From Klebsiella quasivariicola (GTDB lineage Bacteria; Pseudomonadota; Gammaproteobacteria; Enterobacterales; Enterobacteriaceae), in NCBI RefSeq assembly GCF_002269255.1, contig NZ_CP022823.1, positions 4,650,001 through 4,714,000 on the forward strand: 64,000 nt of DNA. Reading direction: 5' to 3'. Positions within the stretch are counted from its first letter, which is position 1. The number at the start of each line of letters is the position of its first letter. Of the stretch, positions 41,306 through 50,642 are shown one piece after another. The notes below the pieces were generated by a model that ran no database searches, was not told the origin of the DNA, and worked only from the letters and a program-made list of their open reading frames with translations. The translations under genes were made by a program, and so were the position numbers.

Positions 41306-42646
41306 ATGACTAACATGAGCCACGCTCCGGCAACGGAGAAAAAGGGCGTTAGCGACCTGCTGGGATTCAAAATCTTCGGCATGCCGCTGCCCCTTTATGC
41401 GTTTGCGTTAATTACGCTATTACTTTCCCATTTCTTTAACGCGTTACCCACCGACATTGTCGGCGGCTTCGCCATAATGTTTATTATTGGCGCCCTGTTC
41501 GGTGAAATTGGCAAACGTCTGCCAATATTCAACAAATATATCGGTGGAGCCCCGGTGATGATTTTCCTGGTGGCGGCTTATTTCGTCTATGCCGGTATTT
41601 TCACGCAGAAAGAGATCGATGCCATCAGCAACGTGATGGATAAGAGTAACTTCCTTAACTTATTCATCGCAGTATTAATTACCGGGGCGATCCTTTCCGT
41701 GAACCGCCGTCTGCTGCTGAAATCGCTGCTTGGCTATATTCCGACGATCCTGATGGGCATTATCGGCGCATCTATTTTCGGCATCGCTATCGGCCTGGTG
41801 TTCGGTATTCCGGTGGATCGCATCATGATGCTCTACGTCCTGCCGATCATGGGCGGCGGCAACGGCGCGGGCGCGGTACCGCTGTCGGAAATTTACCACT
41901 CCGTCACCGGCCGCTCTCGCGAAGAGTACTACTCTACCGCCATCGCCATCCTGACCATCGCCAACATCTTCGCCATCATTTTTGCCGCGGTACTCGATAT
42001 CATCGGTAAAAGACACACCTGGCTAAGCGGTGAAGGCGAGCTGGTGCGTAAAGCCTCGTTCAAAGTCGAAGAGGACGAGAAAGCGGGTGAAATCACCCAT
42101 CGCGAAACCGCTGTCGGCCTGGTGTTGTCCACCACCTGCTTCCTGCTCGCTTATGTCGTAGCAAAGAAAATTCTGCCCAGCATTGGCGGCGTTTCTATTC
42201 ACTATTTTGCGTGGATGGTGCTGATTGTCGCAGCGCTGAACGCCTCTGGCCTGTGCTCACCAGAAATCAAAGCCGGTGCCAAGCGCCTGTCTGATTTCTT
42301 CTCCAAACAGCTGCTGTGGGTCCTGATGGTCGGCGTCGGCGTTTGCTACACCGACCTGCAGGAAATCATCAATGCCATTACTGTCTATAACGTCGTTATC
42401 GCCGCCGTAATCGTTATCGGCGCAGTGCTCGGCGCGGCGATCGGCGGTTGGATGATGGGCTTCTTTCCGATTGAATCGGCGATCACCGCGGGCCTGTGTA
42501 TGGCCAACCGCGGCGGCTCCGGTGACCTGGAAGTCCTTTCCGCTTGTAACCGAATGAACCTTATTTCCTATGCGCAAATCTCTTCCCGTTTGGGCGGCGG
42601 TATTGTGCTGGTCATCGCCAGTATCGTGTTCGGCATGATGATTTAA
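41306..42646 (+). CDS. citS: Na+-dependent citrate transporter CitS
   Basis: CitS imports citrate with Na+ across the inner membrane during anaerobic growth. The 446-residue product has the length of the characterised K. pneumoniae protein, about 11 membrane segments, and the two re-entrant loop motifs GGGNGAGAVPLS (about residues 188-199) and NRGGSGDLEVLS (near 400), together with CNRMNLISYAQ containing the substrate-binding arginine. First gene of citS-oadGAB-citAB. Confidence 0.97.
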   Translation: MTNMSHAPATEKKGVSDLLGFKIFGMPLPLYAFALITLLLSHFFNALPTDIVGGFAIMFIIGALFGEIGKRLPIFNKYIGGAPVMIFLVAAYFVYAGIFTQKEIDAISNVMDKSNFLNLFIAVLITGAILSVNRRLLLKSLLGYIPTILMGIIGASIFGIAIGLVFGIPVDRIMMLYVLPIMGGGNGAGAVPLSEIYHSVTGRSREEYYSTAIAILTIANIFAIIFAAVLDIIGKRHTWLSGEGELVRKASFKVEEDEKAGEITHRETAVGLVLSTTCFLLAYVVAKKILPSIGGVSIHYFAWMVLIVAALNASGLCSPEIKAGAKRLSDFFSKQLLWVLMVGVGVCYTDLQEIINAITVYNVVIAAVIVIGAVLGAAIGGWMMGFFPIESAITAGLCMANRGGSGDLEVLSACNRMNLISYAQISSRLGGGIVLVIASIVFGMMI

Positions 42647-42801
42647 CCCATTTGCACGGTGACGCCGTTGAACTCACGACGTAAATGGCTATCAGGGTCC
42701 AATGCCGGGAGCGGCAGAGGGAAATCCACCCTGCTCCTTAGCCGGAAACGCCAGAAACGTCGCCAGTCAGCGCGCCATCGTGCCCCTATTGAGATGTACC
42801 A

Positions 42802-43053
42802 ATGACTGACAATGCCGTCCTGTTAGGCGAAGGCTTCACCCTGATGTGTCTCGGCATGGGCTTTGTGCTGGTTTTCCTGCTGCTGCTCATCTTTGCCATC
42901 CGGGGAATGTCCCTCGCCGTCAACCGCCTGTTTCCTGAGCCGCCTGCCGCCCCCAGCGCGGCGCCGGCCGCCGTCGCGCCCGCCGACGACTTCGCCCGCC
43001 TGAAGCCGGCGATTGTCGCCGCCATTCACCACCATCGCCGTCTTCACCCTTAA
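42802..43053 (+). CDS. oadG: Oxaloacetate decarboxylase gamma subunit
   Basis: OadG is the small membrane subunit that anchors OadA to OadB and binds Zn2+. The 83-residue product has one N-terminal membrane helix (about 10-37), a Pro/Ala-rich linker and a C-terminal HHHRRLHP histidine cluster typical of the metal site. It lies 155 bp after citS and 15 bp before oadA. Confidence 0.94.
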   Translation: MTDNAVLLGEGFTLMCLGMGFVLVFLLLLIFAIRGMSLAVNRLFPEPPAAPSAAPAAVAPADDFARLKPAIVAAIHHHRRLHP

Positions 43054-43068
43054 TTCACGGAGGAATTC

Positions 43069-44832
43069 ATGACCGTTGCCATTACCGATGTCGTCCTGCG
43101 CGACGCCCACCAGTCCCTGTTCGCCACCCGCCTGCGTCTCGACGATATGCTGCCCGTTGCCGCTGCGCTCGACGACGTCGGCTACCGCTCGCTGGAGTGC
43201 TGGGGCGGCGCCACCTTTGACGCCTGCATCCGCTTTCTCGGCGAGGACCCGTGGGTCCGCCTGCGCGAGCTCAAAAAGGCGATGCCGAAGACCCCGCTGC
43301 AGATGCTGCTCCGCGGCCAGAACCTGCTCGGCTACCGCCACTACGCCGACGACGTGGTGGAGCGCTTTGTCGAACGCGCCGTCAAAAACGGCATGGACGT
43401 CTTCCGCGTCTTCGACGCCATGAACGACCCGCGCAACATGAAAGCCGCCCTGCAGGCGGTCCGCCGCCACGGCGCCCACGCCCAGGGCACGCTTTCGTAC
43501 ACCACCAGCCCGGCGCACACCCTGCAGACCTGGCTCGACCTCACCGAACAGCTGCTGGAGACCGGCGTCGACTCCGTCGCCATCAAGGACATGTCCGGTA
43601 TCCTGACGCCGGGGGCGGCGTATGAGCTGGTCAGTGAAATCAAAAAACGCTACGACGTCACCCTGCACCTGCACTGTCATGCCACCACCGGCATGGCGGA
43701 GATGGCCCTGCTGAAGGCCATTGAAGCCGGGGTCGACGGCGTGGATACGGCGATTTCGTCCATGAGCGCCACCTACGGCCACCCGGCCACCGAGGCGCTG
43801 GTCGCCACCCTCGCCGGTACGCCGTACGACACCGGCCTCGATATCCACAAACTGGAGAGTATCGCCGCGTACTTCCGCGAGGTGCGTAAGAAGTACCACG
43901 CCTTCGAAGGCCAGCTGAAGGGCACCGACAGCCGTATCCTCGTCGCCCAGGTGCCGGGCGGGATGCTCACCAATCTCGAAAGCCAGCTGAAGCAGCAGAA
44001 CGCGGCGGACAAACTCGACCAGGTGCTGGCGGAAATCCCCCGCGTGCGCGAGGACCTCGGCTTTATTCCGCTGGTGACCCCGACCTCGCAGATTGTCGGC
44101 ACCCAGGCGGTGCTCAACGTCCTGACCGGCGAGCGCTACAAGACCATCGCGAAGGAAACCGCCGGGATACTGAAAGGCGAATACGGCCGCACCCCGGTAC
44201 CGGTGAACGCCGCCCTGCAGGCGCGGGTGCTCGACGGCGCTGAGGCCATCACCTGCCGCCCGGCGGATTTACTCAAGCCGGAGCTGGCCGCGCTGGAAGC
44301 CGACGTCAAACGCCAGGCGCAGGAGAAGGGCATTCAGCTTGCGCAGAACGCCATCGACGACGTGCTCACCGTGGCGCTGTTCCCGCAGCCCGGCCTGAAA
44401 TTCCTTGAGAACCGCCACAACCCGGCGGCCTTTGAGCCGGTGCCGCAGGTGGAAGCCGCGCAGCCGGTGGCAAAAGCAGAGAAGCCTGCCGCCTCCGGCG
44501 TCTACACCGTGGAAGTGGAAGGCAAAGCCTTCGTGGTCAAAGTCAGCGACGGCGGCGACGTCAGCCAGCTGACCGCAGCCTCTTCCGCACCGGTTCAGGC
44601 CGCCGCCCCGGCCGGCGCCGGCACCCCGGTGACCGCCCCGCTGGCGGGCACCATCTGGAAAGTCATCGTCAGCGAAGGCCAGACGGTGGCCGCAGGCGAC
44701 GTGCTGCTGATTCTGGAAGCCATGAAGATGGAAACCGAAATCCGCGCCGCGCAGGCCGGCACCGTCCGCGGTATCGCGGTGAAAGCCGGCGACGCGGTGG
44801 CGGTCGGCGACACCCTGCTGACCCTGGCGTAA
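43069..44832 (+). CDS. oadA: Oxaloacetate decarboxylase alpha subunit (biotin protein)
   Basis: OadA transfers the carboxyl group of oxaloacetate to its own biotin, giving pyruvate. The 587 residues comprise a carboxyltransferase TIM barrel (metal site: Asp17 in RDAHQS and the HLHCHATTG histidines near 204-209), a flexible Ala/Pro linker (about 460-515) and a C-terminal biotinyl domain with the biotin lysine at Lys553 (EAMKMET). It is somewhat shorter than the roughly 596 residues I recall for the K. pneumoniae enzyme; the difference seems to be in the linker. Third-position G/C is very high. Confidence 0.96.
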   Translation: MTVAITDVVLRDAHQSLFATRLRLDDMLPVAAALDDVGYRSLECWGGATFDACIRFLGEDPWVRLRELKKAMPKTPLQMLLRGQNLLGYRHYADDVVERFVERAVKNGMDVFRVFDAMNDPRNMKAALQAVRRHGAHAQGTLSYTTSPAHTLQTWLDLTEQLLETGVDSVAIKDMSGILTPGAAYELVSEIKKRYDVTLHLHCHATTGMAEMALLKAIEAGVDGVDTAISSMSATYGHPATEALVATLAGTPYDTGLDIHKLESIAAYFREVRKKYHAFEGQLKGTDSRILVAQVPGGMLTNLESQLKQQNAADKLDQVLAEIPRVREDLGFIPLVTPTSQIVGTQAVLNVLTGERYKTIAKETAGILKGEYGRTPVPVNAALQARVLDGAEAITCRPADLLKPELAALEADVKRQAQEKGIQLAQNAIDDVLTVALFPQPGLKFLENRHNPAAFEPVPQVEAAQPVAKAEKPAASGVYTVEVEGKAFVVKVSDGGDVSQLTAASSAPVQAAAPAGAGTPVTAPLAGTIWKVIVSEGQTVAAGDVLLILEAMKMETEIRAAQAGTVRGIAVKAGDAVAVGDTLLTLA

Positions 44833-44847
44833 GGACGAGGAGCGCAA

Positions 44848-46149
44848 ATGGAAAGTCTGAACGCCCTGATTCAGGGCATGGGGCTGATGCACCTCGGTGC
44901 CGGCCAGGCCATCATGCTGCTGGTCAGCCTGCTGCTGCTGTGGCTGGCCATCGCGAAAAAGTTCGAGCCGTTACTGCTGCTGCCGATTGGCTTCGGCGGC
45001 CTGCTGTCGAACATCCCGGAGGCCGGACTGGCGCTCACCGCCCTGGAGAGCCTGCTGGCCCACCACGACCCGGCGCAGCTGGCGGTGATTGCCGCGAAGC
45101 TCCACTGCGCGCCGGACGTCCACGCCATTAAGGACGCGCTGGCCCTGGCCCTGCCGTCGGTGCAGGGGCAGATGGAGACGCTGGCGGTGGACATGGGCTA
45201 CTCCGCCGGGGTGCTGGCCATCTTCTATAAGGTGGCCATCGGCTCGGGCATCGCGCCGCTGGTCATCTTTATGGGCGTCGGGGCGATGACCGACTTCGGC
45301 CCGCTGCTGGCCAACCCGCGCACCCTGCTGCTGGGAGCGGCGGCGCAGTTCGGTATCTTCGCCACCGTCCTCGGAGCGCTGACGCTGAACTACTTCGGCA
45401 TCATCAGCTTCACCCTGCCGCAGGCGGCGGCCATCGGCATCATCGGCGGCGCCGACGGCCCGACGGCGATTTACCTGTCGGGCAAGCTGGCGCCGGAATT
45501 ACTCGGGGCCATCGCGGTGGCGGCCTACTCCTACATGGCGCTGGTGCCGCTGATCCAGCCGCCGATCATGAAGGCGCTGACCACGGATAAGGAGCGGAAG
45601 ATCCGCATGGTGCAGCTGCGCACGGTGAGCAAGCGGGAGAAGATCCTCTTCCCGGCGGTGCTGTTGCTGCTGGTGGCGCTCCTGCTGCCGGACGCCGCGC
45701 CGCTGCTGGGGATGTTCTGCTTCGGCAACCTGATGCGCGAGAGCGGGGTGGTGGACCGGCTGAGCGAAACGGTGCAGAACGCGCTGATCAACATCGTGAC
45801 CATCTTCCTCGGGCTGTCGGTGGGGGCCAAGCTGGTGGCGGACAAGTTCCTGCAGCCGCAGACGCTGGGGATCCTGGTGCTGGGGGTGATCGCCTTCTGC
45901 GTGGGGACCGCCGCCGGGGTGCTGATGGCGAAGCTGATGAACGTGTTCAGTAAACACAAAATCAACCCGCTGATTGGTTCCGCCGGGGTGTCGGCGGTGC
46001 CGATGGCGGCCAGGGTGTCGAACAAAGTGGGTCTGGACGCGGACGGGCAGAACTTCCTGCTGATGCATGCGATGGGCCCGAACGTGGCGGGGGTGATCGG
46101 CTCGGCGATCGCCGCCGGGGTGATGCTCAAGTACGTGCTGGCGATGTAG
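44848..46149 (+). CDS. oadB: Oxaloacetate decarboxylase beta subunit (Na+ pump)
   Basis: OadB is the integral membrane subunit that decarboxylates carboxybiotin and pumps Na+ outward. The 433-residue product has the standard length and about nine membrane segments; the Na+/proton-binding Asp203 in GGADGPTAI is present, as is the GSAGVSAVPMAARVSNK segment. It starts 15 bp after oadA with GGACGAGG upstream. Confidence 0.96.
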   Translation: MESLNALIQGMGLMHLGAGQAIMLLVSLLLLWLAIAKKFEPLLLLPIGFGGLLSNIPEAGLALTALESLLAHHDPAQLAVIAAKLHCAPDVHAIKDALALALPSVQGQMETLAVDMGYSAGVLAIFYKVAIGSGIAPLVIFMGVGAMTDFGPLLANPRTLLLGAAAQFGIFATVLGALTLNYFGIISFTLPQAAAIGIIGGADGPTAIYLSGKLAPELLGAIAVAAYSYMALVPLIQPPIMKALTTDKERKIRMVQLRTVSKREKILFPAVLLLLVALLLPDAAPLLGMFCFGNLMRESGVVDRLSETVQNALINIVTIFLGLSVGAKLVADKFLQPQTLGILVLGVIAFCVGTAAGVLMAKLMNVFSKHKINPLIGSAGVSAVPMAARVSNKVGLDADGQNFLLMHAMGPNVAGVIGSAIAAGVMLKYVLAM

Positions 46150-46161
46150 GCCAGCCTCCTT

Positions 46162-46188
46162 CCCGGAGGCGGTTATGCCGCCTCCGGG
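46162..46188. terminator. Strong hairpin between oadB and citA
   Basis: CCCGGAGGCGG (46162-46172) and CCGCCTCCGGG (46178-46188) form a perfect 11-bp stem with a 5-base loop, 12 bp after the oadB stop. There is no T-run. It may protect the citS-oadGAB mRNA or reduce read-through into citA, giving less regulator than pump; that is inference. Confidence 0.5.
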
Positions 46189-46301
46189 CAACAAAATAAA
46201 GAGTCGGACGGCATGTCTGTATCGAGCGCTTTTCTGAATTTATTGATTATGTGCGTCTTCAGCAGGTACGCAGGCCGCCAAAAGGGGAAAATAACAATTT
46301 A

Positions 46302-47945
46302 ATGTCTATCTACCCTATGTATACCCGAACAATTACCCAGTGGTTTGCTAGGCGATCGTTTCAGAATCGCATTTTCCTGCTGATCTTATTTACCTCCACT
46401 ATCGTTATGCTGGCCATGTCCTGGTATCTGACCAACATTGCCGAAGAGCGCCTTCATTATCAGGTTGGCCAGCGGGCGCTGATTCAGGCGATGCAGATCT
46501 CCGCGATGCCAGAGCTAGTGGAAGCGGTCCAGAAACGCGATCTCGCCAGAATAAAAGCCCTTATCGACCCCATGCGCTCATTTTCCGATGCCACCTATAT
46601 CACCGTCGGTGATGCGGAGGGTCAACGCCTCTATCACGTTAATCCTGATGAAATTGGTAAATCGATGGAGGGCGGCGATAGCGATGAGGCGCTGATAAAC
46701 GCCAAAAGCTATGTTTCGGTGCGCAAAGGTTCGTTGGGATCGTCACTGCGTGGTAAATCGCCGATCCAGGACGCGACCGGTAAAGTGATTGGCATTGTGT
46801 CGGTAGGCTACACCATTGAGCAGCTGGAAAACTGGCTTAACCTGCAGGTAAGCTCGCTGCTGATCCAGATGGCGCTTGTTCTGCTGGCCCTGCTCTTTTG
46901 CGCCCGGCGCTTTACACTGCATATCAAAAAGCAAATGCTCAATATGGAACCCCAGCAGCTATCGCAGCTGCTGATCCAGCAAAGCGTGTTGTTTGAATCG
47001 GTGTTCGAAGGGCTTATCGCCATCGACTCCGACTTTAAAATTACCGCCATTAATCAGGCCGCCCGCCGCCTGCTCAATCTGAGCCAACCGGAAACCACGC
47101 TTATCGGCAAAAGGATCAACAACGTTATCTCGCAGGAGGCCTTCTTCTACGATGCGCCACAGACCAATAAAAAAGATGAAATCGTCATTTTCAATCAGAT
47201 CAAAGTGATCGCCAGCCGGATGGCGGTGATCTTAAACAATGAACCGCAGGGCTGGGTGATCAGCTTTCGCAGCAAAGACGATATTAATACCCTTAGCCTG
47301 CAGCTTAGCCAGGTACAACAATACGCTGATAACCTGCGCGCCGTGCAGCATGAACACCGCAATTTGATCTCCACCATCGCCGGCCTGCTGTTTCTCAAAC
47401 GCTATGATCATGCGCTGGATCTGATCCAACAACAGTCGGAAAGTCACCAGAAGGTGATCGATTTTATTGCGCGCAATTTCCAGGACAACCACCTGGCCGG
47501 GCTGTTGATCGGCAAATATTACCGGGCCAAAGAGCTTGGACTTGAGCTGGTTTTCGATCCGGCCTGCTTCGTTGATAGATTACCTACCGCCCTTTCGCAC
47601 AATGAATGGATCTCAATCGTGGGGAATCTACTTGATAACGCCTACAATGCCAGCCTGCGTCAGCCGCAGGGTTCAAAACAGATCGAATGTCTGATCAACA
47701 GCGATGGCCAGGAAGTGATCATTGAGATCGCCGACCAGGGATGCGGCATTGACGAGGCGCTTCGCGATCGGATCTTTGAGCGCGGTGTCACCAGCAGCGC
47801 CAGTAAAGATCATGGCATTGGGCTCTGGCTGGTACGCAGCTACGTGGAACAAGCAGGCGGCAGTATCGTCGTCGAAAACAATATTCCTTTTGGCACCATT
47901 TTTACTCTTTATATCCCCCTGACCCGAGATGAACATCATGGATAG
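46302..47945 (+). CDS. citA: Citrate sensor histidine kinase CitA
   Basis: CitA senses periplasmic citrate (with Na+ under anaerobic conditions) and phosphorylates CitB. The 547-residue product has TM1 at about 22-43, the periplasmic PAS domain at about 45-172, TM2 at about 176-199, a cytoplasmic PAS domain and the kinase domain with phosphoacceptor His350. Citrate ligands Arg109, His112, Arg150 and Lys152 are present. The ATG at 46302 gives the known length; upstream frame to 46251 is not supported. It overlaps citB by 8 bp and is probably cotranscribed from the citS promoter. Confidence 0.96.
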   Translation: MSIYPMYTRTITQWFARRSFQNRIFLLILFTSTIVMLAMSWYLTNIAEERLHYQVGQRALIQAMQISAMPELVEAVQKRDLARIKALIDPMRSFSDATYITVGDAEGQRLYHVNPDEIGKSMEGGDSDEALINAKSYVSVRKGSLGSSLRGKSPIQDATGKVIGIVSVGYTIEQLENWLNLQVSSLLIQMALVLLALLFCARRFTLHIKKQMLNMEPQQLSQLLIQQSVLFESVFEGLIAIDSDFKITAINQAARRLLNLSQPETTLIGKRINNVISQEAFFYDAPQTNKKDEIVIFNQIKVIASRMAVILNNEPQGWVISFRSKDDINTLSLQLSQVQQYADNLRAVQHEHRNLISTIAGLLFLKRYDHALDLIQQQSESHQKVIDFIARNFQDNHLAGLLIGKYYRAKELGLELVFDPACFVDRLPTALSHNEWISIVGNLLDNAYNASLRQPQGSKQIECLINSDGQEVIIEIADQGCGIDEALRDRIFERGVTSSASKDHGIGLWLVRSYVEQAGGSIVVENNIPFGTIFTLYIPLTRDEHHG

Positions 47946-48642
47946 CATCACCACTCTTATCGTTGAAGACGAACCTATGCTGGCGGAGATCCTGGTGGAT
48001 AACATTAAACAGTTTCCCCAGTTCGACGTCATTGGCATTGCGGATAAACTCGAGAGCGCCAGAAAACAGCTCAGACTGTATCAACCACAGCTGATCCTGT
48101 TGGACAATTTCTTACCCGACGGTAAAGGTATCGATCTGATCCGCCATGCGGTCAGCACCCATTACAAGGGGCGGATCATCTTTATTACTGCGGATAATCA
48201 TATGGATACCATCAGCGAAGCGCTGCGTCTGGGGGTATTTGATTACCTGATTAAGCCGGTGCACTATCAGCGCCTGCAGCATACCCTGGAGCGTTTCGCC
48301 CGCTACCGTAGCTCGCTACGCTCCAGCGAACAGGCCAGTCAGGTTCACGTCGACGCGCTGTTTAATATTCAGGCCCGGGAGCAAACGGAGCCCACCACCA
48401 CACCGATGCGCGGGATCGATGAAAGCACCTTTCACCGCGTGCTGCAGCTCTTCTCCGACCCGACGGTAGTGCATACCGCCGACTCGTTGGCCCGCATCCT
48501 CGGCAGCAGCAAAACCACCGCTCGCCGCTATCTGGAACAAGGTGTGAAGAACGATTTCCTCGAAGCGGAAATCAGCTACGGCAAGGTCGGTCGACCAGAA
48601 CGCATTTATCACGGTAAACAGACCGACCCCGGACAAGCCTGA
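47938..48642 (+). CDS. citB: Citrate response regulator CitB
   Basis: CitB-phosphate activates the citS and citC promoters. The 234-residue product has a receiver domain with phosphoacceptor Asp56 (LILLDNFLPDG), the YLIKPVHY lysine, and a C-terminal helix-turn-helix with SKTTARRYLEQGV. The ATG at 47938 is chosen for its agreement with the known 234-residue protein; an ATG at 47929 would add three residues. It overlaps the end of citA and converges with the alaX-type gene. Confidence 0.96.
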   Translation: MDSITTLIVEDEPMLAEILVDNIKQFPQFDVIGIADKLESARKQLRLYQPQLILLDNFLPDGKGIDLIRHAVSTHYKGRIIFITADNHMDTISEALRLGVFDYLIKPVHYQRLQHTLERFARYRSSLRSSEQASQVHVDALFNIQAREQTEPTTTPMRGIDESTFHRVLQLFSDPTVVHTADSLARILGSSKTTARRYLEQGVKNDFLEAEISYGKVGRPERIYHGKQTDPGQA

Positions 48643-48647
48643 CAGGC

Positions 48648-49277
48648 TTACGCCAGGGTATAGCTGACCACCAGCTGCCCCTTCTTCATTTTTATCTGAC
48701 TGATAACAATGTCGCCCAGTTCTGACAGACGGGCGACATGGGTCCCCCCGCAGGCATAAGCGGGCAGGCCGCCGAATCCCACCTGGCGTAAGCCATCAGC
48801 GAACATCACCTGACGCGGTAAGTCCTGCGCTTGCCAGGTCTTCACCTGCGTCAGCAGCGCGCTGGCGTCCGGCAGCGCGGCGCTATTCCTGCTGGTAAAG
48901 GTTATCCGCCCTTCGCCAGGCCAGTGGTGCGCTTTCACCGGTTGCCAGCCAAGCTGTTCCCCCGCCAGGCCAAGCAGGTGACCGGCGGAATGCAGACGAG
49001 CATGTAGCTGTCTCGCCGGTGCATCAATTTTCATCTCCACTTCACCAGCAGGAAGCGGCTGCGCCACGATATGCAGTACGCTGTCGCCGCGCACAATAAC
49101 CGTCACCACCTCCTGACCGGCAATCCAGCCGCGATCCGCTGGCTGTCCCCCTCCCTGTGGATGAAACAACGTGTGATCCAGTTCGATAGCGTAGCGACCA
49201 TCCGCTTCAGCGGTACAGGCGATGATCTGGGCGCGCCCGTCGGTGGCGTCGCTGGTGTAATAAACCCGTTCAGTCAT
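48648..49277 (-). CDS. AlaX-type alanyl-tRNA editing protein
   Basis: A 209-residue free-standing trans-editing domain related to the AlaRS/ThrRS second additional domain, expected to hydrolyse mischarged Ser- or Gly-tRNA(Ala). The zinc-binding HxxxH is in HARLHSAGHLL, and the second metal half is the Cys/His of ACGGTHVARL. It has an N-terminal beta-barrel-like region with LFHPQGGGQPADRG, also conserved in AlaRS. Separate from the citrate operon and divergent from the LysR gene. Confidence 0.88.
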   Translation of the reverse strand: MTERVYYTSDATDGRAQIIACTAEADGRYAIELDHTLFHPQGGGQPADRGWIAGQEVVTVIVRGDSVLHIVAQPLPAGEVEMKIDAPARQLHARLHSAGHLLGLAGEQLGWQPVKAHHWPGEGRITFTSRNSAALPDASALLTQVKTWQAQDLPRQVMFADGLRQVGFGGLPAYACGGTHVARLSELGDIVISQIKMKKGQLVVSYTLA

Positions 49278-49369
49278 GATGATTCTCCTCTCTGTCCGCT
49301 CAGTATATTGTTAATATCGACAGCGATAATCCCATCATCCGCCAATGCACTCTTGCGCCGGGAGCACAA

Positions 49370-50299
49370 ATGAATCTGAACCTCCTGCCGGATCTCGCCC
49401 TCTTCGTCCAGATCGTCGACCAGGGCAGCTTCTCCGCGGTCGCCCGCCAGAATGGCATTACCCCTTCTGCCGTAAGCCGCAGCGTATCGCGGCTGGAACG
49501 GGAGATGGGCTGTAAACTTCTCCAGCGTACCACCCGCAAGCTACGCCTGAGCGATGCCGGAGAAACGGTCTATCACCATGCGCAGGAGATGCTGGATGCG
49601 GCGCGGCAGGCGATGGATTCCGCCAGCAGCAACCAAACGGTCGCCCAGGGGAAGCTGACCCTCAGCGTACCGAAAGCCGTCGGTCGCTTTGTGATCCACC
49701 CGCTGATGATGGCGTTTTTCCAGCGTTATCAGCAGGTTGACGTCTGCCTGCGCCTGGAAGATCGTCCTCTGGATTTTATCGACGACGGTATTGATTTGGC
49801 GCTACGCATCACAGAAAGTCCCTCGCCCGGGCTGCATGGCAAACCGCTGATGCCGATCAGGCATGTTATCTGTGCCACTGAGGCCTATTTACAGCAGCAC
49901 GGTACGCCGCACACGCCGCAGGATCTGCGCATACATAGCTGCATCAGCCTTGGCGAAACGCCTGCCGACGCGCGCTGGAAGTTTCGCCGCGAAGGGAAAA
50001 GCGAAACGGTGCAAACGTATGGGCGGTACGCCGCCAACCATACCGCCGTACGCCTCGACGCGGTCAGGCAGCATGTGGGGATCGGCAGCCTGCCGCTGTT
50101 CACCGCCCGTGAGGCGCTGGCGAACGGCGATATCGTGCAGGTGCTGCCAGAGTGGGAATTTATCAGCAGCTACTCCGGCGATCTGTGGCTGCTGTGGGCG
50201 GGAAATAAGCATATGCCCGCCAGAATGCGGGCGATGATTGATTATCTCAGCGAGACGGTGCCGGCGCTGAACGCAGACAGCACATTATCAGCGAAATAA
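49370..50299 (+). CDS. LysR-family transcriptional regulator
   Basis: A 309-residue regulator with an N-terminal winged helix-turn-helix (about 5-64, with FVQIVDQGSFSAVARQ and SVSRLERE) and a C-terminal substrate-binding domain from about residue 92 (GKLTLSVPKAVGRF). It is of the subgroup often found divergent from the gene it controls, so the AlaX-type gene 92 bp away is a candidate target. Its last 53 bases overlap the 3' end of the convergent DUF805 gene. No effector can be inferred. Confidence 0.87.
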   Translation: MNLNLLPDLALFVQIVDQGSFSAVARQNGITPSAVSRSVSRLEREMGCKLLQRTTRKLRLSDAGETVYHHAQEMLDAARQAMDSASSNQTVAQGKLTLSVPKAVGRFVIHPLMMAFFQRYQQVDVCLRLEDRPLDFIDDGIDLALRITESPSPGLHGKPLMPIRHVICATEAYLQQHGTPHTPQDLRIHSCISLGETPADARWKFRREGKSETVQTYGRYAANHTAVRLDAVRQHVGIGSLPLFTAREALANGDIVQVLPEWEFISSYSGDLWLLWAGNKHMPARMRAMIDYLSETVPALNADSTLSAK

Positions 50300-50612
50300 C
50301 GCCAAACCAGGGAATAATGACCCCCAGTATGAACCAGATCCCGGAGCGGCCGATATCATGCATCCGCCGACAGCCAACAGCCAGCAAAGGGATCACCATC
50401 AACAGCAGCCACAGTGCCGCAAAGGGTATGACAACAAAACTGAGGATCCCATAGTGAGGGTCAACGTGGGTGGCCAGACCCCAGGCGACCAGTGGCGCGG
50501 TGGCGATCAGTACATTGATAAGAAAAAACGTCCAGAACTGCTGCCGGCTGGCGCGTCCGCTAAAGTTAAAGGTCTCTTTCCAGCCGCTCAAATACGCCTG
50601 TCCATAGGTCAT
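50247..50612 (-). CDS. DUF805 inner-membrane protein (YhaH/YhaI-like)
   Basis: A 121-residue protein with three or four hydrophobic segments (about 25-45, 57-80, 92-112) and the DUF805 signatures FSGRASRQQFW near the N-terminus and RRMHDIGRSG in the middle. The family is of unknown function in the inner membrane. It lies 30 bp downstream of rihC on the same strand and may be cotranscribed; its final codons overlap the end of the convergent LysR gene. Confidence 0.85.
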   Translation of the reverse strand: MTYGQAYLSGWKETFNFSGRASRQQFWTFFLINVLIATAPLVAWGLATHVDPHYGILSFVVIPFAALWLLLMVIPLLAVGCRRMHDIGRSGIWFILGVIIPWFGVISLIMCCLRSAPAPSR

Positions 50613-50642
50613 TGCTTCTCTCCTTGAAAATCGAGTGATATA

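Noticed and set aside
42823..43899. A 358-codon frame antisense to oadG/oadA, and others antisense to oadB
   Set aside because: The oad genes have extreme third-position G/C, which removes stop codons from the other strand. The sense genes carry clear catalytic motifs.
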